A stretch of 19,587 nucleotides of DNA from Flavobacterium sp. Its GTDB lineage: Bacteria; Bacteroidota; Bacteroidia; Flavobacteriales; Flavobacteriaceae. This document shows, one piece after another, positions 1 to 6,733 of this stretch. The stretch is from the NCBI GenBank assembly GCA_030151565.1, contig JASLDM010000105.1:1-19587 (forward strand), in the 5' to 3' direction. The notes under the pieces were generated by a model, which saw only the letters and a list, made by a program, of their open reading frames with translations, was not told the origin of the DNA and ran no database searches. The translations under genes were made by a program, and so were the position numbers. Positions within the stretch are counted from its first letter, which is position 1, and each line of letters starts with the position of its first letter.

Positions 1-62
1 CTTCGGGTCTGCTTCGATACTTCTCCGACTTTTACTCGGATTGAGGCCCTTTTTCCGAAGGA

Positions 63-92
63 GACTTGAACAAGACTCGAACAAAACCCGAG
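63..92 (+). repeat. 11-bp-period imperfect tandem repeat
   Basis: Two units follow head to tail: GACTTGAACAA (63-73) and GACTCGAACAA (74-84), 10 of 11 bases identical. A degenerate partial third unit, AACCCGAG, occupies 85-92. The reverse complement contains TTGTTCGAG, also present in an 11-bp-period pair at 17313-17334. No function can be assigned. The array is too short and too degenerate to be a CRISPR. Confidence 0.5.
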
Positions 93-364
93 ACTGATTA
101 GGAGTAAATTCACTATAAAAAAGTGTAAAACTAGAATAGGATTCAAAATCGACATATCCTAAATGCTGTTTTCTGGCTTAAGAATCTCAAATATAGTTTT
201 TATAAGCATCAATGTTACATAATGAAAGTTTTGACGTTTCAATATTTTGGTATTGATTTAGAATTGTGGAATAAGAAGTAGATTAGTGTACAAAAAAAAT
301 ACTTGTTTTCTTAAAACGATCTCTCCAACTTCCTTTAATGCCACGTCAATACAGGCTTTGATGT

Positions 365-466
365 ACCTTGTACCACATCTACCACATTCTCACCCGAAAC
401 GTTCCGAAATAAAGTTGATTTCTGAGCATCTGTGGGCTTTGATCGGAAGAACTGTCGAACATAAGT
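365..466 (+). repeat. Diverged interspersed repeat, left copy
   Basis: Blocks in this stretch recur in the same order, inverted, at 17309-17413. ACCTTGTACCACA (365-377) is identical to the complement of 17401-17413. ACCACATTC (381-389) equals the complement of 17387-17395. The 18-mer at 418-435 (ATTTCTGAGCATCTGTGG) matches the complement of 17341-17358 at 16 of 18 bases. A block around 453-466 (TGTCGAACATAAGT) corresponds to 17309-17326. Spacing between blocks differs by small indels, so these are diverged copies of one element. No protein family is visible in it. Confidence 0.6.
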
Positions 467-589
467 CATTTAAAATCCTTCAATATCTTTTAAATACACA
501 GATTCGGAAAAGAGATCAATACATCCATAGCTATTAAATACTTGTGGTTAAATTCTTATATTGTAAAGGTTATATATAATATCATTGTT

Positions 590-1432
590 ATGGAAATTAG
601 AATTAAAAAGAATAATGTTTTGGTATCTCAAGAAGGTCGTTCGTTTTTAGCAGATTGCTATTATCGCGCAAACGGCTGTAAAAAACCTTTGGTTGTATTT
701 GTACATGGGTATAAAGGGTTTAAAGATTGGGGACCTTGGGATTTGGTAGCGGAAGCTTTCGCGGAGTTGGGTTTTTTCTTTGTAAAGTTTAATTTTTCAC
801 TCAATGGTACTACAATTTCGAATCCGCTTGAATTTGATGATTTAGATGCTTTTGGACGGAATACATATTCTCAAGAGCAACGCGATTTGCAAAGTGTAAT
901 TGATTTTTATAAAGACAATAACGAGGTTGATTCCAATCGCATCTATTTGATAGGACATAGTAGGGGCGGTGGTGCGGTTCTTTTACAAGCTTATCACAAT
1001 TCTGATGTAAGAGGTGTTGTTACTTGGGCGGGTGTTTCTAATTTTAAAAAGCGTTTTCCGCAAGGTGCTCGTTTTGATGCTTGGAAAACCAATGGTGTGT
1101 TTTACACTCTAAATGGAAGAACCAAGCAAGAAATGCCTCATTATTTTTCTTATTATGAAGATTATGTTGCAAATGAGGAAGCATTAGATGTGCAATATGC
1201 AGCACAACATTTGAAAAAGCCAACCTTAATAGTTCACGGTACTGCAGACGAGGCCGTTTCTGAACGCGAAGCAGATTTGTTACAGCAATGGATTAAAGGA
1301 GCTGATGGTATTAAAATTAAAAATGGCAATCACGTTTTTGGAGGAAAACACCCTTGGGAGGAAAAAAAATTACCGCACGATTTACAAGATGTTGTAAACC
1401 ATACGGTAAATTTTATTAATATTAAATCGTAG
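590..1432 (+). CDS. Alpha/beta hydrolase (dienelactone hydrolase / S9-like)
   Basis: This is a predicted cytoplasmic serine hydrolase of 280 residues. The oxyanion-hole region reads VHGYKG near residues 38-43. The nucleophile elbow is GHSRGG with Ser124. The acid is probably Asp220 in VHGTADEAV, and the base is probably His248 in NGNHVFGG, giving a complete triad. The frame stays open upstream to a TTG at 542, but those 16 extra residues (hydrophobic, low complexity) precede the ATG at 590 and look like translated leader, so I start at 590. There is no signal peptide. The gene converges on ctaA with only ~30 bp between stops and no strong hairpin. Substrate cannot be inferred; the family includes esterases, acyl-peptide hydrolases and dienelactone hydrolases. 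Confidence 0.85.
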   Translation: MEIRIKKNNVLVSQEGRSFLADCYYRANGCKKPLVVFVHGYKGFKDWGPWDLVAEAFAELGFFFVKFNFSLNGTTISNPLEFDDLDAFGRNTYSQEQRDLQSVIDFYKDNNEVDSNRIYLIGHSRGGGAVLLQAYHNSDVRGVVTWAGVSNFKKRFPQGARFDAWKTNGVFYTLNGRTKQEMPHYFSYYEDYVANEEALDVQYAAQHLKKPTLIVHGTADEAVSEREADLLQQWIKGADGIKIKNGNHVFGGKHPWEEKKLPHDLQDVVNHTVNFINIKS

Positions 1433-1461
1433 ATTTTAACTAGATTTAGTTTCTATATTTA

Positions 1462-2490
1462 TTATTGGGCACTATAGTAGCACTTGCGAGCTTCTAAAAC
1501 TAATTGGAATTGTACTCCAAATAAAAGTGATGCAAGTACTAAATGTGCAGCTTGCGTACCAAATGGGAAGTGCATATAATACATCATTACACCAGTAAAG
1601 ATTTCAAGGATTAATAAAATCATTACCCATTTCATTTTTTGGAACCCTAAATCAAGTTTTCTATTGATATAAAATAAATAGAGGTTTAAAAATAAGATTA
1701 AGAAAGAGAAGGAGCGGTGAACATAAAATTCCCAATTTGGATCATTCAGCCAAAGGTATTCGTTTCCAATACCAGCTTTTACTTGTTCATCAATCAGCTC
1801 TCTTACTTGTGTTCCTAAAACCACTTGTATTAATGTAAATAGTACGGTTACCCAAATAAGTGCACGGAATTTTGAATTGTGCTTTTTAATTTCTGTAAGA
1901 CCGCATTTAGTAGCTCTAATGATATAAATAATCAATGCAACAATAACTAGAGCCATAACCATGTGTATCGTTATTTTAAAAGGATTCAGTTCTGAGTAAA
2001 CCACAGTTGCTCCTAACCAAGCTTGAAAGCCCATTAAAAAAACGACAAGCCAAGAGAGTAATACTACGGATTTTCGCTCTCTCCAATAACTAAATGAGGC
2101 GATAGCCATAGCAAAACAAGCTAAACCGGCTAAGGCACCACAAAGCCTATTTAAATACTCAGTCCAAGTGTGGCGGGCATTAAATTTAGCATAGTCGTGC
2201 TTGGTATATTTATTCCAGTGCTCTGGATTGTAAGTATCTGTAGTTGTGAAATTTTCTTTTGCTACCCAGAGACTATCCTCGTGGATGATGATTTGACCTT
2301 TTTGATACGTTCTATCAGATTCCCAAAGAATTTCACGTTCTTCTGTTGGTGGAATGTAATATCCAAAACATTTAGGCCAGTCGGGGCATCCCATTCCAGA
2401 ACCTGTCATACGTACTAAAGCACCTGCAACTATCACTAAATATACTAGAATCAGTGAGGTTTTTGCTAAAGGTATAAAGCTGTTTTTCAT
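1462..2490 (-). CDS. ctaA: Heme A synthase, COX15/CtaA family
   Basis: This integral membrane enzyme oxidises the heme O methyl group to form heme A for aa3/caa3-type cytochrome oxidases. The 342-residue protein has about eight hydrophobic segments. The N-terminal signature RMTGSGMGCPDWPKC (27-41) holds the family Cys pair (C35, C41). Likely heme-ligand histidines are His107 in ARHTWTEYLNR, His176, His258 and His316, one per helix as expected for the family. An unusual ~55-residue hydrophilic stretch (about 47-104) sits between TM1 and TM2. Its spacing of Tyr, Gly, Trp and a final Trp resembles chitin-binding type 3 (CBM5/12) modules (see findings). It is the last gene of the tsaC-cca-ctaA operon, 25 bp after cca. 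Confidence 0.92.
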   Translation of the reverse strand: MKNSFIPLAKTSLILVYLVIVAGALVRMTGSGMGCPDWPKCFGYYIPPTEEREILWESDRTYQKGQIIIHEDSLWVAKENFTTTDTYNPEHWNKYTKHDYAKFNARHTWTEYLNRLCGALAGLACFAMAIASFSYWRERKSVVLLSWLVVFLMGFQAWLGATVVYSELNPFKITIHMVMALVIVALIIYIIRATKCGLTEIKKHNSKFRALIWVTVLFTLIQVVLGTQVRELIDEQVKAGIGNEYLWLNDPNWEFYVHRSFSFLILFLNLYLFYINRKLDLGFQKMKWVMILLILEIFTGVMMYYMHFPFGTQAAHLVLASLLFGVQFQLVLEARKCYYSAQ

Positions 2491-2515
2491 TATAGATTAT
2501 TTTTTGTTGTCTCGT

Positions 2516-3940
2516 TTACTTTTTAGTCAATCCCATTTTAGTCGCTTTTTGCATCATATAATCATGCGCAGCTTCATAATCATTAGGAATAACACCTTCT
2601 AAGATAGCTTCTTTTATAGCCTCTTTAAGCGTACCAATTTCACGTGAAGGCGGGAGTCCGAAAATCTCCATAATTTCCTCTCCTGTGATTGGAGGTTGAA
2701 ATTTTCTTACGTGATCACGTTCTTCTACTTCTACTAGTTTTTGACGAACTAGTTTGAAATTATTGTGGTATTTTTTGAATTTACTAGGGTTTTTAGTCGT
2801 AATATCTGCTTCACAAAGCGTCATTAAATCTTCTACATCGTCTCCTGCATCAAATATTAAACGGCGCACTGCTGAGTCTGTAACTTCTTGAGATAGTACA
2901 ATTGGTCGAGAACTCATCATCACAATTTTTTGTACATATTTCATTTTATGATTTAATGGCATATGTAGTCTAGTGAAGATTTTTTTGATCATTTTACCAC
3001 CTACGAATTCGTGTCCGTGAAATGTCCAACCTTGTTTTTTGTGAAAACGTTTAGTAGGCGCTTTCCCTATATCGTGCAGTAAGGCAGACCAACGCAACCA
3101 CAAATCATCCGTGTTTAGCGTAATGTTGTCTAACACTTCAAGAGAGTGGTAGAAGTTGTTTTTATGTGTATGACCTTCCATCTCTTCAACTTGATTTAAA
3201 GCTGTTAATTCTGGAAGAATAAGTTCAAGTAATCCGGTTTTATATAGTAGTAAAAAGCCTTTGGACGGTTTTTCAGATAAAATAATCTTGTGTAACTCAT
3301 CTACAATTCGTTCTCCAGAAATGATGGAGATACGTTCGTGATTGCGAGTGATTGCATTTAGAGATTCCTCTTCAATAGTAAAGTTTAGTTGCGAAGCAAA
3401 ACGAATAGCACGCATCATACGTAAAGGATCGTCTGAATATGTGATATCTGGGTTTAAAGGCGTTTTAATAATTCCTTTTTTTAAATCAGCAACACCATCA
3501 AAGGGATCTACTAAGGCTCCGTAATCATTTTTATTTAAAGAAAAAGCTAGTGCATTGATAGTGAAATCACGACGTTTTTGGTCGTCTTCCAATGTACCAT
3601 CTTCCACAACTGGGTTTCGGCTTTCAAAGTGATACGATTCTTTTCGTGCACCTACAAACTCTACATCGATATCGTCGTAGCGTAACATAGCTGTTCCATA
3701 GTTTTTAAATACCTGAACCTTTGGCTGATTTGGTAATTTTTTTGAAACTGCTAAAGCTAAATCAATACCACTGCCTACAGCTACAATGTCGATGTCTTTT
3801 TTAGAGTTTCGCTGTAGTATGTAGTCGCGTACAAATCCCCCAATCACATAGCACTCCATTTGTAATTCTGATGCAGCATCAGAAATAATTTCAAAAACAG
3901 GGTGTGAAAGGGCTTCTATATAAGTATTTGGTGTATTCAT
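2516..3940 (-). CDS. cca: CCA tRNA nucleotidyltransferase with HD domain
   Basis: This enzyme adds or repairs the 3'-terminal CCA of tRNAs using CTP and ATP, in the cytoplasm. The 474-residue protein shows the class II nucleotidyltransferase head: GGFVRD (34-39), the metal-binding pair Asp49 and Asp51 in KKDIDIVAVG, RRDFTINAL (123-131), and DPLRMMRAIRF (171-181), the usual ATP/CTP-recognition region. A C-terminal HD domain follows, with LLHDIGK at about 287-293 and further histidines at 265 and 308. The HD domain and length fit bacterial CCA-adding enzymes; poly(A) polymerase is the alternative within the superfamily. The tRNA-Tyr gene in this window has no encoded CCA, so the organism needs this activity. 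It lies 21 bp after tsaC and 25 bp before ctaA. Confidence 0.93.
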   Translation of the reverse strand: MNTPNTYIEALSHPVFEIISDAASELQMECYVIGGFVRDYILQRNSKKDIDIVAVGSGIDLALAVSKKLPNQPKVQVFKNYGTAMLRYDDIDVEFVGARKESYHFESRNPVVEDGTLEDDQKRRDFTINALAFSLNKNDYGALVDPFDGVADLKKGIIKTPLNPDITYSDDPLRMMRAIRFASQLNFTIEEESLNAITRNHERISIISGERIVDELHKIILSEKPSKGFLLLYKTGLLELILPELTALNQVEEMEGHTHKNNFYHSLEVLDNITLNTDDLWLRWSALLHDIGKAPTKRFHKKQGWTFHGHEFVGGKMIKKIFTRLHMPLNHKMKYVQKIVMMSSRPIVLSQEVTDSAVRRLIFDAGDDVEDLMTLCEADITTKNPSKFKKYHNNFKLVRQKLVEVEERDHVRKFQPPITGEEIMEIFGLPPSREIGTLKEAIKEAILEGVIPNDYEAAHDYMMQKATKMGLTKK

Positions 3941-3961
3941 GCTTTTAATTGCAACAGCGTG

Positions 3962-4531
3962 TTATTTTCTAAGAATAGTAACTTTGCTGTCTTGGGTAAG
4001 TTTAATAATTGTAGAAGGATTTTTTCCTTTTTGATCTTGATTTAGGTTAACAACATAGTCGACACCTTCTAAAATGATTGGGTTAATTTCAGAAAAACTA
4101 AGTGCTGAAGCATCCCCGCTAATATTTGCTGATGTAGAAACTAAAGGTGACTTCATTCGTTCAATTAAACGAAAACAGAAAGGATCTGTAACAATTCGAA
4201 CTCCTAAAGATTGATCTGCTGAAATAATTTCTTTAGCTACATTTCGAGGGTTGTCCAAAACCAGCGTAGTTGGTTTAGTAGCAAAATCGATAAGCTGCCA
4301 AGCTACTTCTGGAATATCTTTAAAAACATAGTGCATCAAGCGTTCTCCATTAACTAAAACTACCATACTTTTTGATTCTGCACGTCGTTTTAGCGCATAT
4401 ATTTTCTTAACGGCTTCCGAGTTATTAGCATCACATCCTATTCCCCATACTGTGTCTGTAGGGTAAAGAATAATACCTCCGTTTTTAATCACTTCGTAAG
4501 CGTTGTGAACTTCTTGTTGAATTTGTTCCAT
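3962..4531 (-). CDS. tsaC: L-threonylcarbamoyladenylate synthase (YrdC/Sua5 family)
   Basis: This enzyme makes threonylcarbamoyl-AMP from threonine, bicarbonate and ATP, the first step of t6A37 formation in ANN-decoding tRNAs. The 189-residue protein is a YrdC domain alone, without the C-terminal Sua5 domain. Visible motifs are YPTDTVWGIGCDA (23-35), the basic LKRRAESKSM segment (48-57), TKPTTLVL (85-92) and STSANISG (132-139), together the nucleotide/threonine pocket. YciO-type paralogues share this fold, but the KRR..SK segment and the STSAN motif favour the synthase. It is first in an operon with cca and ctaA. The 345-bp upstream gap carries a repeated 11-mer that could be a control site. 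Confidence 0.88.
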   Translation of the reverse strand: MEQIQQEVHNAYEVIKNGGIILYPTDTVWGIGCDANNSEAVKKIYALKRRAESKSMVVLVNGERLMHYVFKDIPEVAWQLIDFATKPTTLVLDNPRNVAKEIISADQSLGVRIVTDPFCFRLIERMKSPLVSTSANISGDASALSFSEINPIILEGVDYVVNLNQDQKGKNPSTIIKLTQDSKVTILRK

Positions 4532-4876
4532 AATAATTTAAATAGTGGCGTATTTTGAAGGGCTAAAAGTAATAAAAAATAGCCGATTTTGAAGGGTTTT
4601 GGGTGATAAACTATTCTAAGCTTTTCGTTAAAACCTGTGAAGGTGTTTTTGAAAGGATTTGTTTAAACTTTTGAAAATAGGATTTCGTATTATTTCATTC
4701 CTATTGATTTAGGGTATTTGTATGGTTTTGATTTTTTTTTAGTAGGTAATGAAAAGTAGATGTTTGTAACTGTTTGTTTGCTATGGAGTTAAAATAAATA
4801 ATTTCGATATTTTGAATTAAATAATAATTATCTTTGAGATCTTAAGGATTGCTTTCACTGACTAACTTGATTACGA
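4532..4876. promoter_or_regulatory. Divergent intergenic region with twin 11-mers upstream of tsaC
   Basis: This AT-rich gap separates two divergently transcribed genes. ATTTTGAAGGG occurs twice in direct orientation, at 4552-4562 and 4586-4596, flanking an inverted repeat GGCTA (4561-4565) / TAGCC (4580-4584). The cluster begins about 20 bp upstream of the tsaC start codon. It could be an operator or a 5'-UTR structure, but this is inference. I see no open reading frame of note and no recognisable riboswitch. Confidence 0.35.
4829..4836 (+). promoter_or_regulatory. Putative Bacteroidota -7 element
   Basis: TATCTTTG fits TAnnTTTG exactly and lies 40 bp before the ATG at 4877. The nearest TTTG upstream (4811-4814) is only 14 bp away, shorter than the usual ~19-20 bp, so the -33 assignment is uncertain. 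Confidence 0.45.
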
Positions 4877-5296
4877 ATGCTACCATTTATTGAACTTTAC
4901 GAAAACATCCTGCAAAAAGAATTAGATTTAGTGCAGGTTTTAAAGCGTAGAAGAGTGCTGTTAAAAGAACAGGACTTTGAACAACTCTCATATTTAAAGG
5001 TTTTGGAGGGTCAGATACGTGACGAACAACTCCACTTGATTGAACAAATAGATTTAGAATTAAACAAAGTTGTTGTAAATAGTAAGAATATAAATGAAGT
5101 GTACAAATACTACAAACTAGTGTCTAAGTTTAAGAGTAATCCCAATGAAGCTTTTTATTCTAAAATATACAGACAATTGATGCTTTATGAGAAGGATAAA
5201 CAACAATTTTTAGAGCAAAACAAGTTGAAAGAAGCGGAGAAAATTGGAATGGAAATACAAGAGATAGTGGCTTATAAAAATAAAAAGTTAGGATAA
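4877..5296 (+). CDS. Conserved-looking hypothetical protein, predicted coiled coil
   Basis: I do not recognise this 139-residue protein. It is almost entirely charged and helical in character, rich in Lys, Glu, Gln and Leu, with Leu/Ile at heptad-like spacing (about residues 1-65 and again 95-135). It has no signal peptide, no membrane segment and no cysteines, so a cytoplasmic coiled-coil or helical-bundle protein is likely. A TATCTTTG promoter element precedes it. Its stop codon lies inside a bidirectional terminator hairpin shared with the convergent gene at 5309. It is apparently monocistronic. Codon use looks like that of its neighbours. Confidence 0.7.
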   Translation: MLPFIELYENILQKELDLVQVLKRRRVLLKEQDFEQLSYLKVLEGQIRDEQLHLIEQIDLELNKVVVNSKNINEVYKYYKLVSKFKSNPNEAFYSKIYRQLMLYEKDKQQFLEQNKLKEAEKIGMEIQEIVAYKNKKLG

Positions 5297-5311
5297 AATC
5301 CTAACTTTTTA
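5281..5311. terminator. Bidirectional terminator containing both stop codons
   Basis: A perfect 14-bp stem (5281-5294 with 5298-5311) closes on a three-base AAA loop. A-rich and T-rich arms give U-tracts in both directions. The TAA of the plus-strand gene (5294-5296) and the TAA of the minus-strand gene (5309-5311) both lie within it. Confidence 0.85.
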
Positions 5312-6106
5312 TTTTGTATCGCGATCCAAAGTTTCAAATTCTAAAACCTCACTATTAGGATCTGCTTCTGGTATTACAAACGCACCTTTATTGGTTTTGT
5401 AGAGAGGGATTAGGTAGCTAACACTATAACTAAATCCAACGCCAACGCCACCACTGTATTTTCTGTTGTATCCAGGGATAAATAGATTTTCAAAATCAGA
5501 AGGCTGTTTTTGTGCAATCAATCCTTTTAATTGGAAGTTAAAACCTACAAAGAAATTATTGAATACCCTAGTTTTTATTCCAGCAACTAATTCTAACCAA
5601 TGGGCAGAAAGACCACTATACTTAGCATTAGCTTCTATAATTTCTTCTCCAAAATAGGGGTCAGTAGTATATATCTTATAGGAGTTTAAAGTTTGTGAAA
5701 ATGTAGAGAAACCATAACGCAACCCTGTGTAAATCATATCTTCCCGATCCATCCAGTTTTGGTGTGCATTAAAATCTACTCCAATTTTAATATAGCTACC
5801 ATTGGTTGTGTAATTATATAAATCAGCCTCATCTTTAGTACGTTTTTCATTTCCTATCTCTGCAGCAGCATACCATTTTTGAGAAAGTCTGTAATCTCCA
5901 TTAAATTCAAAACCTTGATAATCTTTATCGTAAATATTACGTGTCAATCGATAAAGATCTGTTCCTAAGCGCAGTCCATAACGTTGCGGATAACGCAATG
6001 TTTCGTCAGCTTGTTCTTGTTCTGAAGTTGTTTGTGCAGACACATTCAAAACAAATAGCAAAATAAAGCTGCTAATAGTAAATTTTAATATGTTCTTCCT
6101 TATCAT
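5309..6106 (-). CDS. Secreted/outer-membrane protein, DUF6048-like
   Basis: This is a predicted exported protein of unknown function. From the ATG at 6106 it is 265 residues with a clear signal peptide (basic MIRKN, hydrophobic core, cleavage near NVSAQ at about residue 24). An upstream in-frame ATG at 6133 would add nine residues in front of the signal and overlap the upstream gene more, so I prefer 6106. The mature part alternates hydrophobic and polar residues and is rich in Tyr, Phe, Gly and Asn, including a GGVGVGFSYSVSYL strand-like stretch, suggesting a beta-barrel. It follows a lipoprotein gene with a 35-bp overlap. I recall this pairing beside rlmD in flavobacteria as DUF6452/DUF6048; that assignment comes from memory. 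Confidence 0.72.
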   Translation of the reverse strand: MIRKNILKFTISSFILLFVLNVSAQTTSEQEQADETLRYPQRYGLRLGTDLYRLTRNIYDKDYQGFEFNGDYRLSQKWYAAAEIGNEKRTKDEADLYNYTTNGSYIKIGVDFNAHQNWMDREDMIYTGLRYGFSTFSQTLNSYKIYTTDPYFGEEIIEANAKYSGLSAHWLELVAGIKTRVFNNFFVGFNFQLKGLIAQKQPSDFENLFIPGYNRKYSGGVGVGFSYSVSYLIPLYKTNKGAFVIPEADPNSEVLEFETLDRDTK

Positions 6107-6599
6107 TTTCGATAAAATTTGTAAGTGGCTCATAAGTTTTGATCCAAGTAGCAGGATTGTTATTGTTTAAGATAGGGTTCTTTTGTTCCTCATCTAAGAG
6201 GAAGATAGTACGGTATCCACATGCTTTATCTATGTACTCTGTTCGTGTGCTGTAAGTGAATTTTAGCGTATCAGAAACAGTAAAAGGTTTATTTTCATCG
6301 TCTCGATCATTCAAGGTTAAAATCCAAGTTGTTTCATTGGAGTCTAGGCGTAACGGGAGTTTCATTTCACTGCCAAAGCGTACAATACTATCTTTATAGA
6401 TTAAATTTTCTTGTTCGTTATAAGCACGAGCATAAACAAATCCTCTTGATTTTGCTTGATTTTGATCATCATTGTTGTAAAACTTTAAATAAATCAAGGG
6501 TGTCGTATCTGTATCTTCTGCACAAATATCATCTTTTTCACAAGATATAAAAGCGAGAGAAGTCAAGAGTAGACTACTATATAAAAAAACTTTTCTCAT
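6072..6599 (-). CDS. Putative lipoprotein, DUF6452-like
   Basis: This 175-residue protein begins with a lipoprotein-type signal peptide. A short MRK n-region and a hydrophobic core end at ISC, giving a lipidated Cys20 followed by EKDD. Acidic residues just after the cysteine resemble the Bacteroidota lipoprotein export signal that directs proteins to the surface. The mature domain is beta-rich, with two further cysteines (one early in CAEDTD, one in KACGYRT) that could form a disulfide. Function is unknown. Its 3' end overlaps the next gene by 35 bp (from that gene's preferred start), implying translational coupling, so the two products may act together in the envelope. A TAGATTTG element lies 40 bp upstream. 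Confidence 0.75.
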   Translation of the reverse strand: MRKVFLYSSLLLTSLAFISCEKDDICAEDTDTTPLIYLKFYNNDDQNQAKSRGFVYARAYNEQENLIYKDSIVRFGSEMKLPLRLDSNETTWILTLNDRDDENKPFTVSDTLKFTYSTRTEYIDKACGYRTIFLLDEEQKNPILNNNNPATWIKTYEPLTNFIENDKEEHIKIYY

Positions 6600-6639
6600 A
6601 AAGGGAATTCGTAATAAAGTATTTAGACTTCAAAAATAA

Positions 6640-6647
6640 CAAATCTA
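6640..6647 (-). promoter_or_regulatory. Putative -7 element for the lipoprotein gene
   Basis: On the minus strand this reads TAGATTTG (TAnnTTTG), 40 bp before the start at 6599. It sits just downstream of the rlmD terminator, which is consistent with an independent transcription unit. A TTTG lies upstream but only ~13 bp away, so the -33 box is doubtful. Confidence 0.4.
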
Positions 6648-6659
6648 TTGCTAAGAAAA

Positions 6660-6688
6660 TCAAAAAGCGTTGTGAATTACAACGCTTT
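6660..6688 (-). terminator. Rho-independent terminator after rlmD
   Basis: AAAGCGTTGT (6664-6673) pairs with ACAACGCTTT (6679-6688) around a five-base loop. On the minus strand the stem is followed by a T-run. It lies 45 bp past the rlmD stop and separates rlmD from the lipoprotein pair. Confidence 0.8.
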
Positions 6689-6733
6689 CCGAATTTCTTG
6701 AAATTATGTTTACTTGATGTTTTAAAACAATAA

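Larger units (their letters stand above)
1..589. other. Gene-free, structured and repeat-bearing intergenic region
   Basis: I see no convincing gene here. The first ~92 bases are rich in short inverted and near-direct repeats: TCCGA (24-28) can pair with TCGGA (36-40), and two 11-bp units lie at 63-73 and 74-84. Bases 93-360 are AT-rich with nothing recognisable. Bases 365-466 hold a diverged copy of a repeat found again, inverted, near 17.3-17.4 kb. An 83-codon reading frame at 286-537 begins with GTG, overlaps the repeat and has no recognisable domain, so I treat it as non-coding. The promoter of the hydrolase at 590 must lie in the last part, but I find no clean -33/-7 pair. Confidence 0.6.

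Noticed and set aside
1..92. Possible CRISPR array or tRNA-like structure at the left edge
   Set aside because: The repeats are only 11 bp, directly adjacent and degenerate, with no spacers; no cloverleaf can be drawn.
286..537. 83-codon open frame
   Set aside because: It starts with GTG, has no recognisable domain or good ribosome site, and runs through the repeat at 365-466.
542..589. N-terminal extension of the alpha/beta hydrolase from a TTG codon
   Set aside because: The 16 extra residues are low-complexity and AT-rich; an ATG at 590 directly precedes the normal start of the fold.
6107..6133. Earlier ATG for the DUF6048-like protein
   Set aside because: It would put nine residues in front of a normal signal peptide and lengthen the overlap with the upstream gene; possible but less likely.
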